Positions 33,850-41,512 of a stretch of DNA of 64,000 nucleotides are shown here, piece by piece; position 1 is the first letter of the stretch; every line of letters starts with the position of its first letter. The notes beneath the pieces are model-generated. The model saw only the letters and a program-made list of their open reading frames with translations, was not told the DNA's origin and searched no databases. A program made the translations under genes and the position numbers. Source of the stretch: an uncultured Eubacteriales bacterium (lineage in GTDB: Bacteria > Bacillota > Clostridia > Oscillospirales > Acutalibacteraceae); NCBI GenBank assembly GCA_934445035.1, contig CAKSDI010000005.1, positions 1-64,000 of the forward strand. Direction: 5' to 3'.

Positions 33850-34895
33850 AGTTTTTTTAACAGCTCGCTTAAAGTATTGCCTAAAAGCTCGGCTGAATAT
33901 TTAACCTCCTCCAAAGAATTTGCGTCTGTTCCTATTTCTATAAGCATTGAGCCTGTGCTTAAGCTTTCATTATAATTTCTCGACATAAGCGAGAGCGATC
34001 TTGCCAAAGTGGGATATTTTGTTTCAAGGCTTTCCTGTAGTTTTAGGGCAAGCTTTAAATTTTCCTGCCAATTCGGGAAATTTTTCACATTTCCGCTCTG
34101 CGAGCCTTGAACGAGCATTATCTGCGCGGCCTTTTTACCGTTTATTTCCGTCGTGAGTTTAACTTTTTCGGTGTTAGACGGAGAAATTGCATCTCTGTGC
34201 ATATCTATCACTATTTTTATGCTCGGATATTTTTTTAGATAGGATAAAATTGTTTTTGAGGCTCTGTTATAGCTTTCGTTATAAGACGGGTAATCGTGAG
34301 TCGTTTTATCGTGGAGAGTTTTAATTCCCGCCTGATTTAATTTATCCGTCACAATATTTCCGAGCGCCACCATATTTTTCGATTCGTCGGTAGTCCTTGA
34401 GCGGTCGGAAGAAGTGTAAAAATCTCTGCTTTCGGGAAGAAAAGATTCAGTTGTATGAGTGTGCATAATAAGCACCTGAGGCTCGTTATTCTCTTCGATA
34501 TTATATTTAAGTTTAGATTCATAAAGCGATTTTATATTTATATCAAGGTCAGTGGAATTTTTAACATATATATTTTTATATGAGGTTTTTGCGGTGTATG
34601 GGGATATGAATTTTTCGGTCACCTTGCCGATAGCTTCATCTTTTGAGGCGGCGGGAACAGCTTTTGATTCGGCAGCCTTTGAAGAGGAGGGAGAAGAGGA
34701 AGAAACGGCAGACGAATCGGTTTTTTTAGGAAGTTTAATATCCGAAATAGTCGTTACAGTGCTGTTTATAGATATATTTTCCTCGGCTGTAAATCTATCG
34801 GCCGCACAGAGAAAGGAAAAGCAGCCGTAGATCATCACCGTTACGCAAGAGATTATGCAAACGATAAATTTCGCGAGAGTACCTTTATAATTCAA
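33846..34895 (-). CDS. spoIIP: Stage II sporulation protein P (peptidoglycan hydrolase)
   Basis: A 349-aa protein with an N-terminal membrane anchor (about 11-31), a low-complexity Ser/Lys stretch and a C-terminal SpoIIP amidase domain. Zinc and active-site motifs: VLIMHTHTTESFLP, DMHRDAI and the late MLIEIGTDANSLEE. With SpoIID and SpoIIM it removes septal peptidoglycan so that the mother cell can engulf the forespore. The start is TTG behind AGGGGTG. It follows gpr by 55 bp, as in other endospore formers. Confidence 0.93.
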   Translation of the reverse strand: MNYKGTLAKFIVCIISCVTVMIYGCFSFLCAADRFTAEENISINSTVTTISDIKLPKKTDSSAVSSSSPSSSKAAESKAVPAASKDEAIGKVTEKFISPYTAKTSYKNIYVKNSTDLDINIKSLYESKLKYNIEENNEPQVLIMHTHTTESFLPESRDFYTSSDRSRTTDESKNMVALGNIVTDKLNQAGIKTLHDKTTHDYPSYNESYNRASKTILSYLKKYPSIKIVIDMHRDAISPSNTEKVKLTTEINGKKAAQIMLVQGSQSGNVKNFPNWQENLKLALKLQESLETKYPTLARSLSLMSRNYNESLSTGSMLIEIGTDANSLEEVKYSAELLGNTLSELLKKL

Positions 34896-34950
34896 TTTTT
34901 TTGCACCCCTGAAAATTAGTTATATAATTTATATGCAATTAAAAGAGGGG

Positions 34951-35709
34951 TTATTCGGCGGTCGATGAGAAAAGTCCTTCGGTCAAAAAGCTGTTTATAG
35001 CGGCGGCTAAATATTTTGCCGGGTTTTTTATCAGGATATCAATATCGAGCGGAGTGACGGTTAGATCGACGCTTTTTTCCGTCAGTTTACCGATATCGAT
35101 AACAGTCGGCATTCCCACCCCGATCACGGGAATATTTAAATTTTCTTTATCAAGCTTTTGCGTATGCTTCTTTATCCCTGAGCCTGCGGCTATTCCGCCG
35201 TCTGAAAACTGAAGAGTTGAGCAGAGCCTTTTCGGATTTGAAGTGCAAAGAGAATCGACAGCTATTATAAGGTCGGCTTTGGCAAGTTTCGCCGCCGATT
35301 TAATAAGTTCAAAGCTTTCAATCCCTGTTTTCCCCGCAACATCGGGAGTGAAAGAAGAAATTTCTTTTATATTATTTTCGGCGGATTCCTTTTTCATATG
35401 CGCTGTAACGAATATTTTTTCGGCGGTTTTAATTCCTAAAGAGTCAGATGTTATATCGGGATTTCCGAGTCCGCAGACCAAAATTTTTGAAAAAAATTCA
35501 GGTTTAAGTAAGTTAAGGGCAAAAATACAAGCCGATTTAAAATCCTCGGAATTCAAAATAAGAGTTTCGGGCTTGAAATTTATAATAAAATTTTTGCAGT
35601 TATCGCCCTTTATTCCTAAAAGCTCGATTTCTCCGAAATTTTTTCGCAGTGTGACATTATATTCGGAAAAATTTTCAGTTTCGTCTGCAAGATCGGTGCG
35701 GCAGTTCAT
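34951..35709 (-). CDS. gpr: GPR germination protease
   Basis: A 252-aa aspartic-type protease that degrades small acid-soluble spore proteins at germination. The N-terminal MNCRTDLADE matches the region around the autoprocessing site. GLGNPDITSDSLG and FTPDVAGKTGIES hold the conserved acidic residues; VDSLCTSNPKRLCSTLQFSD and GIAAGSGI are family marks. It is clearly shorter than Bacillus GPR (about 370 aa), as some clostridial forms are. AGGTGAT precedes the ATG. Confidence 0.93.
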   Translation of the reverse strand: MNCRTDLADETENFSEYNVTLRKNFGEIELLGIKGDNCKNFIINFKPETLILNSEDFKSACIFALNLLKPEFFSKILVCGLGNPDITSDSLGIKTAEKIFVTAHMKKESAENNIKEISSFTPDVAGKTGIESFELIKSAAKLAKADLIIAVDSLCTSNPKRLCSTLQFSDGGIAAGSGIKKHTQKLDKENLNIPVIGVGMPTVIDIGKLTEKSVDLTVTPLDIDILIKNPAKYLAAAINSFLTEGLFSSTAE

Positions 35710-35742
35710 TTTTTATCACCTGATTTATTTTGCCCGAAAAAT

Positions 35743-35774
35743 AAAAAAATCCTCAAAGCTTTCGCTTTGAGGAT
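35743..35774 (-). terminator. Terminator of the PRPP synthetase gene
   Basis: Minus strand: ATCCTCAAAGC-GAAA-GCTTTGAGGAT (11 bp, tetraloop) then T7. Confidence 0.9.
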
Positions 35775-35787
35775 AAAAATTTTTAGA

Positions 35788-36915
35788 TTATTTATTTTTA
35801 TATGCCGAAACGACTTTTTTAATTCTGTCTACAGGATCAAGGAGACTGCTTATTGAATTATCATTATTGAGTGTGTCGATGAGCAGGGAAATATATTTTG
35901 CCATATTTACCGAGCAATACCATTCTCTTTTAAGAAGCTCCTCGGGCTGAAAAATAAGATTTGTTGTGAATATCTTATCGATTAGTTTATTTTCATAATA
36001 TTCGTCAAACTTTTCAAGACCGTTAACAAAAAGGCCGAAGGTTGAGAAAATAAATATTCTTCCTGCGCCCATTTCCTTTAATTTAGCGGCGATATCGAGC
36101 ATAGATTCGCCGGAGGATATCATATCGTCAACAAGAATAAGGTCTTTGCCCGTTATATCGTTACCCAAGAATTCGTGGGCTTCGATCGGGTTTCTGCCGT
36201 TGACAACAACGGAATAATTGCGGCGCTTATAGAACATTCCGAGTTCCAGCCCCAAAACGGAGGAATAATAAATACATCTTCCCATTCCGCCCTCATCGGG
36301 TGAAACTATCATTGTATGGTCGCGGTCAAGCTTGATATCGGGAACATTTTTAAGAAGTGCCTTTATCATCTGATATGCCGCCTGAACATTGTCAAAACCG
36401 TCGAGCGGGATCGCGTTATTTACGCGGGGATCGTGAGCGTCGAAAGTGATTATATTCTTAACGCCCATTGCAACGAGCTCCTGCAGTGCCATAGCGCAGT
36501 CCATAGATTCTCTTGCTGTTCTGCGGTGCTGCCTGCCCTCATAAAGCATAGGCATTATAACAGTTATTCTTCTCGCTTTGCCGCCGAAAGCCGCTATAAC
36601 TCTTTTAAGATCCTGGAAATGATCGTCTGGGCTCATCGGCACGGTCATACCGTACATTTTATATGTTACATTGTAATTAAAGCAGTCACAGATTATAAAT
36701 GCGTCAAGCCCGCGGGCGGTGTGATTAAGTACCGCTTTGGCTTCGCCCGTTCCGAATCTCGGACAATTCGCTGTTACGACAAAAGTTTCGTCCTCCGGGA
36801 TATTTCTCCATTGCTTAAGGTAATAATCTACCTTGTTTGCTATATCCTCGCAGCCTCTCATACTTACTATTGCCAGATCTCCATAAGGTGTGTGCTTAAA
36901 ATCAATGTTCGACAT
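35788..36915 (-). CDS. prs: Ribose-phosphate diphosphokinase (long clostridial form)
   Basis: A 375-aa PRPP synthetase: makes PRPP from ribose 5-phosphate and ATP for nucleotide, His and Trp synthesis. PRPP loop LILVDDMISSGESM, the ATP-site region MPMLYEGRQHRRTARES and FDAHDPRVNN are visible. It is about 60 residues longer than the usual 315-aa enzyme and diverges in places. The start at MSNIDF is chosen because GGAGAATT precedes it; an in-frame ATG four codons upstream overlaps that site. Confidence 0.88.
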   Translation of the reverse strand: MSNIDFKHTPYGDLAIVSMRGCEDIANKVDYYLKQWRNIPEDETFVVTANCPRFGTGEAKAVLNHTARGLDAFIICDCFNYNVTYKMYGMTVPMSPDDHFQDLKRVIAAFGGKARRITVIMPMLYEGRQHRRTARESMDCAMALQELVAMGVKNIITFDAHDPRVNNAIPLDGFDNVQAAYQMIKALLKNVPDIKLDRDHTMIVSPDEGGMGRCIYYSSVLGLELGMFYKRRNYSVVVNGRNPIEAHEFLGNDITGKDLILVDDMISSGESMLDIAAKLKEMGAGRIFIFSTFGLFVNGLEKFDEYYENKLIDKIFTTNLIFQPEELLKREWYCSVNMAKYISLLIDTLNNDNSISSLLDPVDRIKKVVSAYKNK

Positions 36916-36945
36916 ATAATTCTCCATTCCCTAAATTATGTTTCT

Positions 36946-36951
36946 ATTGTA
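36946..36951 (-). promoter_or_regulatory. Likely -10 of the prs promoter
   Basis: Minus-strand TACAAT preceded by TGG (extended -10), about 30 bp upstream of the start; no convincing -35. Confidence 0.45.
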
Positions 36952-37014
36952 CCACATTTTCTCGCTCATAAAAAGACCTTTTTTTACAAAAATTAAAATT
37001 TTTGAGAAAATCGA

Positions 37015-37043
37015 TTGAAGAGAGAGGGCGGATTTGTTATAAT
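37015..37043 (+). promoter_or_regulatory. Promoter of the thyX operon
   Basis: TTGAAG (37015-37020), 17-bp spacer, TATAAT (37038-37043), 35 bp ahead of the thyX start. Confidence 0.75.
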
Positions 37044-37078
37044 AATTATAAATTGTAAGAAAAGATGTGGAAAATATA

Positions 37079-37852
37079 ATGTCAAAAGTCTTTTTGTTAG
37101 CGTATACTCCCGATCCGGTCAAAACTGTTGCCTGCGCCGCCAAGCTTTGCTACAGCTCTTCGGGCATAGCAGAGCTTAACGAGGGCCTTACAGACGAAAA
37201 AGCAAGATCATTTGTTGAAATGCTTTCTTCTCTCGGCCATGAGAGCCCTGTTGAGCATGTAAGCTTCACATTCGGTATCGAGGGAGTTTCAAGATCGCTT
37301 CTTGCGCAGTTTACCCGCCACAGAATAGCATCATATTCTGTTAAGAGTCAGAGATATGTAAGCGAAGGCAGTTTTGAGTATGTAACTCCTCCCGAAATAG
37401 CAGGGGATAAAAAGGCTTTGGAAATATATGAAAAATCAATGGCTGACGCTCAGAAAGCTTACGACGAGTTAGCGGAAATTCTCTCTTATAAGCACAAAGA
37501 GGAATTCTTAAAAGAGGGAAAAGACGAAAAGACCGCTTCGCGTATGGCGCAGAAAAAGGCTATTGAAGACGCGCGCTTTGTTCTGCCTAATGCCTGCGAA
37601 ACCAAAATGGTCGTAACAATGAACGCAAGATCACTTCTTAACTTCTTCAGGCACCGCTGCTGCAACAGAGCGCAGTGGGAGATAAGAGATGTTGCAAATC
37701 AGATGCTGAAGCTTGTTTACAAGGTTGCGCCCGAGCTTTTTGAAAAGGCAGGCCCGGGGTGCGTGGGCGGAGGCTGCCCCGAAGGAAAAATGACCTGCGG
37801 AAAAGCGGCTGATATGAAAAAGTTTTACAGTGAGTTGAAAAATAATGGGTAA
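37079..37852 (+). CDS. thyX: FAD-dependent thymidylate synthase
   Basis: A 257-aa flavoenzyme that methylates dUMP to dTMP using methylene-THF and NAD(P)H. The ThyX signature [14 protein letters not shown] (Arg 80 onward) is intact, followed by the conserved C-terminal [12 protein letters not shown]. The ATG is preferred over the in-frame GTG four codons upstream. It overlaps the dTMP kinase gene by 8 bp, so the next step of dTTP synthesis is made from the same message. Confidence 0.95.
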   Translation: MSKVFLLAYTPDPVKTVACAAKLCYSSSGIAELNEGLTDEKARSFVEMLSSLGHESPVEHVSFTFGIEGVSRSLLAQFTRHRIASYSVKSQRYVSEGSFEYVTPPEIAGDKKALEIYEKSMADAQKAYDELAEILSYKHKEEFLKEGKDEKTASRMAQKKAIEDARFVLPNACETKMVVTMNARSLLNFFRHRCCNRAQWEIRDVANQMLKLVYKVAPELFEKAGPGCVGGGCPEGKMTCGKAADMKKFYSELKNNG

Positions 37853-38519
37853 GCTTATAGTTATCGAGGGGCTTGACGGGAGCGGAAAATCCACCCAGCT
37901 TGAGCTTTTATATAAAACTTTAAAAGAAAAAAATATCGATTGCGTATCTGTTTCTTTCCCGGATTATGACTCGGAGTCAAGCGCGCTTGTAAAGATGTAC
38001 TTATCAGGCAAATTCGGCAGTCACCCGGGTGATGTTAACGCTTATGCCGCGTCGGTTTTTTACACTGTTGACAGAATAGCGTCTTATAAGACCTCGTGGG
38101 GGAAGTATTATGAAAACGGTGGAAATGTTATCGCCGGAAGATATACGACTTCGAATGCTATTCATCAGGCGGCAAAGCTTTTAAAAAATGAGAGAAAAGC
38201 TTATCTTGACTGGCTTTATGATTTTGAGTACTCAAAGATAGGAATTCCGAAGCCGGATAAGGTGATATTTCTTGATATGCCCGTTGAAGTTTCGCAAAAG
38301 CTTTTAAGCAACCGATATTCGGGCGATGAAAGCAAAAAAGATATTCACGAGGCGGATATAGATTATCTTTCAAGATGCCGCGAGGCGGCAAAAGAGGTTG
38401 CTGAGTATTCCGGGTGGAAAGTTATAAGCTGCGCCGAGGATATGAAAGCAAGATCCATAGAGGATATTTCTTCTGATATTTTATCGGAGGTTTTACCGAT
38501 CTTAGAAAAGAAGGACTGA
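37845..38519 (+). CDS. tmk: dTMP kinase-like
   Basis: A 224-aa P-loop nucleoside-monophosphate kinase. P-loop [10 protein letters not shown] (about 8-17), the conserved DR in FYTVDRIAS and the substrate loop [18 protein letters not shown], the LID region [15 protein letters not shown]. It converts dTMP to dTDP. It differs from standard Tmk in several places (longer insertion near [12 protein letters not shown]), as a clostridial subgroup does. Coupled to thyX upstream. Confidence 0.9.
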   Translation: MGKLIVIEGLDGSGKSTQLELLYKTLKEKNIDCVSVSFPDYDSESSALVKMYLSGKFGSHPGDVNAYAASVFYTVDRIASYKTSWGKYYENGGNVIAGRYTTSNAIHQAAKLLKNERKAYLDWLYDFEYSKIGIPKPDKVIFLDMPVEVSQKLLSNRYSGDESKKDIHEADIDYLSRCREAAKEVAEYSGWKVISCAEDMKARSIEDISSDILSEVLPILEKKD

Positions 38520-38522
38520 AAA

Positions 38523-39062
38523 ATGGTTTATTTCTTACTTGCCGACGGGTTTGAAGAAACCGAGGCGATAGTACCTATAGATATTTTAAGAAGAGCGGGT
38601 TTTGAAGTTAAAACAGTAAGCTTTTCAGACGGACTTTTTGTCACGGGAAATCACAATATCACGGTAAAGTGCGATATAAATTTAAAAGACGGAGATCTTT
38701 CTGATATAACGGCGGTTGTTATGCCTGGAGGAATGCCAGGTGCCGACAATCTTGACAAAGAGCCGAAAACCGATGAAATTTTAAAATCGGCAAAAGAAAA
38801 AAATGCGGTTATGGCAGCTATCTGCGCGGCTCCTATGATACTCGGAAAAAGAGGATATTTAGAGGGCAAAAAAGCCACCTGCTATCAGGGCTTTGAGGAA
38901 TTTTTAAAGGGCGCGCAGGTTTTAAGAAAAGCCGCTGTAAGAGATGGAAAAATCGTTACCGCTTCGGGAGCGGGAGGAGCATTCGAATTTGCTTTTGAGC
39001 TTTTATGCGCCTTAGGCTCCGATCCCGAAAAAATAAAAGAACAGATAAACTTTTTCAGATGA
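38523..39062 (+). CDS. DJ-1/PfpI-family protein
   Basis: A 179-aa class I glutamine-amidotransferase-like protein. The nucleophile cysteine is in MAAICAAPMILG and the acid Glu in ADGFEETEAIVPIDILRRAG; both are hallmarks of DJ-1/ThiJ. Family members act as glyoxalase/deglycase-type or redox-sensing proteins. It starts 3 bp after tmk. Actual role unknown. Confidence 0.9.
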   Translation: MVYFLLADGFEETEAIVPIDILRRAGFEVKTVSFSDGLFVTGNHNITVKCDINLKDGDLSDITAVVMPGGMPGADNLDKEPKTDEILKSAKEKNAVMAAICAAPMILGKRGYLEGKKATCYQGFEEFLKGAQVLRKAAVRDGKIVTASGAGGAFEFAFELLCALGSDPEKIKEQINFFR

Positions 39063-39076
39063 AAAGAGGGCGAAAA

Positions 39077-40147
39077 ATGCAGGAAAATGAGAATTTGGAA
39101 GTAAGTTTTGAGCCAAAACCCAAAAAAAGCAAAAAAAAGCTTACGGTGCTTATAATTATTTTAGCCGTTTTGGCGATAATCGGATTTATCTGCGGAATGG
39201 CGTTTGCCGATTTTAAGGGCGAAGCAAAGGGCAAAGACTGCACAATGGTCATAAAGCAGGGTTCGCCGTCTTCAGTGATAGCGGCAGAGCTTAAAAATTC
39301 AGGCGCTGTTAAATATAAAACTCTTTTCAGGCTTTATTCAAAGCTTAAAGGCTATGAATCCAAGTATAATTACGGAACATTCAAATTCAAAACGAACGAC
39401 AGCTATGAAAAGATCGCTCAGATGCTGATCACGGGCGGAGAAAAGGTTTCTTCCGTTTCGGTCAAGATACCCGAGGGTGCGAGCGTTGACGAAATAGCGG
39501 AAATTCTTGAGAAAAAAGGAGTTTGCACTAAAGAGGAATTTTTAAACGAAGTGCAGACAGGCTCTTTTAATTATGATTTTGTAAATGAAATTTCCACCGA
39601 TAAGGTGCATTACAGATTAGAGGGTTACTTATTCCCCGATACATATTCTTTTTATAACGATCCTAAAATGGACTGCGCTCATCTTGCCGTGGATAAAATG
39701 CTTTCGAACTTAAATTCAAAGCTTACTGACGAGATAAGAGCAAAGATAAAGAGCAGCAAATATTCTTTCCACGAAATTATGACTATGGCGTCAATTGTTG
39801 AAATGGAATCGGGCGGAAAGTACGATCAGTCCTGCAATGTTGCCGCGGTATTTTATAACAGGTTAGAGAGCAGCAATTTCCAGACTCTCGGCTCTTCGCC
39901 TACAAGAAAGTATCCTTACGGCGACGGCGCTTATAACACCTACACAGCCCCCGGTCTTCCTCCGGGACCGCTTTGCTCGCCGAGCATAAGCTCAATCAAA
40001 GCGTCTGTCAATCCAACTAAGGATTTTGATTATTATTACTTTGTAACGGATAAGAGCATGAAATTCTATTACAGAAAAACTCTTTCTGAGCATAATGCAA
40101 TCATTGCAAAATTAAAGGCGGAAAACAACTGGGTTTATGAAGACTGA
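39077..40147 (+). CDS. mltG: Endolytic murein transglycosylase MltG
   Basis: A 356-aa membrane-anchored lytic transglycosylase that terminates nascent glycan strands. Short basic cytoplasmic tail, membrane helix (about 22-47), LysM-like region, then the YceG domain with catalytic Glu 242 in ASIVEMESG and the end NPTKDFDYYYFVTD...H.. The ATG at 39077 is chosen because GAGGGCG precedes it; earlier in-frame ATGs lie in the DJ-1 gene. It overlaps the U32 gene by 11 bp, matching the yrrL-yrrN/O order of Bacillus. Confidence 0.93.
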   Translation: MQENENLEVSFEPKPKKSKKKLTVLIIILAVLAIIGFICGMAFADFKGEAKGKDCTMVIKQGSPSSVIAAELKNSGAVKYKTLFRLYSKLKGYESKYNYGTFKFKTNDSYEKIAQMLITGGEKVSSVSVKIPEGASVDEIAEILEKKGVCTKEEFLNEVQTGSFNYDFVNEISTDKVHYRLEGYLFPDTYSFYNDPKMDCAHLAVDKMLSNLNSKLTDEIRAKIKSSKYSFHEIMTMASIVEMESGGKYDQSCNVAAVFYNRLESSNFQTLGSSPTRKYPYGDGAYNTYTAPGLPPGPLCSPSISSIKASVNPTKDFDYYYFVTDKSMKFYYRKTLSEHNAIIAKLKAENNWVYED

Positions 40148-41363
40148 TATTAAAATTCCCGAACTTTTATGTCCTGCGGGGGACCTTATAAGGCTTAAGA
40201 CCGCTGTGGATTTCGGTGCTGACGCGGTATATTTTTCAGGCGAGGAATTCGGAATGAGAACCGCCTCGCCGAATTTCAGCGCCGATGAAATAAAGGAAGG
40301 CATATTATATGCCCATTCTCATGGCAAAAAGGTCAATATTGCCTGCAACACACTTCCTCACGAAGATGAAATAAAAAAGCTTCCCGAATTTCTTGAGTTT
40401 CTTAATTCCTGCAAGGCAGACGCTATTATCGCCTCCGATCTCGGAACTATGAATCTTATAAAGAAATACGCGCCGGACTGCGAGCTGCATATTTCGGTAC
40501 AATCGGGAACTGTGAACAGCGAATCGGCAAAGGCTTTTTATGATCTCGGCGCAAAAAGAGTGGTGCTTGCGCGCGAGCTTTCTTTTGAAGAGATCGAAAA
40601 AATCAGGGATAATATTCCTGATTCCTTAGAGCTTGAGTGCTTTGTGCATGGAGCTATGTGCGTATCATTTTCAGCAAGGTGTCTGCTTTCAAGTTATATG
40701 ACGGGAAGAGACGCTAACCGCGGCGACTGCGCTCAACCTTGCCGCTGGAGCTATTCTCTTATGGAAACAAACAGGCCCGGACAATTATTTGATATAACCG
40801 AAAGCAAAAAAGGCACATATATTTTAAATGCCAATGATCTTTGCATGATAAACTATCTTGATAAGTTTGCAAAAATCGGGATAGACTGCCTTAAAATTGA
40901 GGGCAGGGCAAAATCGGAATATTATGTTGCGGTAACTGCTAACGCTTACAGGGGCGCGCTTGACAGCTTAAATAACAATATTGAAAGCTGGGCGCCGCCG
41001 AAGTGGACAGTAAACGAACTTAATACTATAAGCCACAGAGCATATTCTACAGGATTTTATTTCGGAAGACCTGAAAATTCCCAGACATACAAAGACGCGG
41101 GATATTTAAGGGACTATGCGGTTGCGGCAGTTGTCAGCGGATATGAAAACGGATTTGTTGAAGCTGTGCTTAAAAACAAATTCAAAAGAGGGGATACTCT
41201 CGAATGCTTAGAGGCAGGGTATGCGCCTTATAAAATAATTGCCGATCCTCTTTTAAACGAGGCAGGAGAAAATATTGAATGCGCGCCCAGCCCGATGATG
41301 AAAATAAGGGTGCCTTTTGACCGCGAAATAAAAAAAGGATCAATGCTCAGGATAAAAATTTAA
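40137..41363 (+). CDS. U32-family protein, TrhP-like tRNA hydroxylation factor
   Basis: A 408-aa peptidase-U32-type protein. Family core ELECFVHGAMCVSFSARCLL with GDCAQPCRW holds the four cysteines that bind a [4Fe-4S] cluster; the end IDCLKIEGRAKSEYY is also diagnostic. Relatives beside mltG in Firmicutes (YrrN/YrrO) are needed for 5-hydroxyuridine at tRNA position 34, so the context supports TrhP over protease. It ends the thyX-to-U32 operon. Confidence 0.87.
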   Translation: MKTDIKIPELLCPAGDLIRLKTAVDFGADAVYFSGEEFGMRTASPNFSADEIKEGILYAHSHGKKVNIACNTLPHEDEIKKLPEFLEFLNSCKADAIIASDLGTMNLIKKYAPDCELHISVQSGTVNSESAKAFYDLGAKRVVLARELSFEEIEKIRDNIPDSLELECFVHGAMCVSFSARCLLSSYMTGRDANRGDCAQPCRWSYSLMETNRPGQLFDITESKKGTYILNANDLCMINYLDKFAKIGIDCLKIEGRAKSEYYVAVTANAYRGALDSLNNNIESWAPPKWTVNELNTISHRAYSTGFYFGRPENSQTYKDAGYLRDYAVAAVVSGYENGFVEAVLKNKFKRGDTLECLEAGYAPYKIIADPLLNEAGENIECAPSPMMKIRVPFDREIKKGSMLRIKI

Positions 41364-41431
41364 AAAAGTTAAGCTTTATTTTAAAATCACTTTTCATATT
41401 TAGGAAAATATAAAAAGATATTGAAATTTAG

Positions 41432-41460
41432 TTGCAATTAAAAAAGCACTGTGCTAAAAT
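41432..41460 (+). promoter_or_regulatory. Promoter of the ABC exporter/DUF1854 unit
   Basis: TTGCAA (41432-41437), 17-bp spacer, TAAAAT (41455-41460). Transcription would start near 41467. Confidence 0.65.
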
Positions 41461-41467
41461 CTACCCG

Positions 41468-41497
41468 AAAGACGAAAGGTTAAAAAAATTCGTCTTT
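41468..41497 (+). promoter_or_regulatory. 5'-terminal mRNA hairpin before the ABC exporter gene
   Basis: AAAGACGAA / TTCGTCTTT, a perfect 9-bp stem, begins at the predicted transcription start and ends four bases before the Shine-Dalgarno AGGGTGAT. No T-run long enough for a classical terminator. Confidence 0.6.
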
Positions 41498-41512
41498 TTA
41501 AGGGTGATAAAA

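Noticed and set aside
36316..36996. 226-codon open frame antisense to prs
   Set aside because: Long, but antisense to a confidently identified gene. Composition is typical of shadow frames (rich in Cys, His, Tyr, Arg), and no promoter or RBS is visible.
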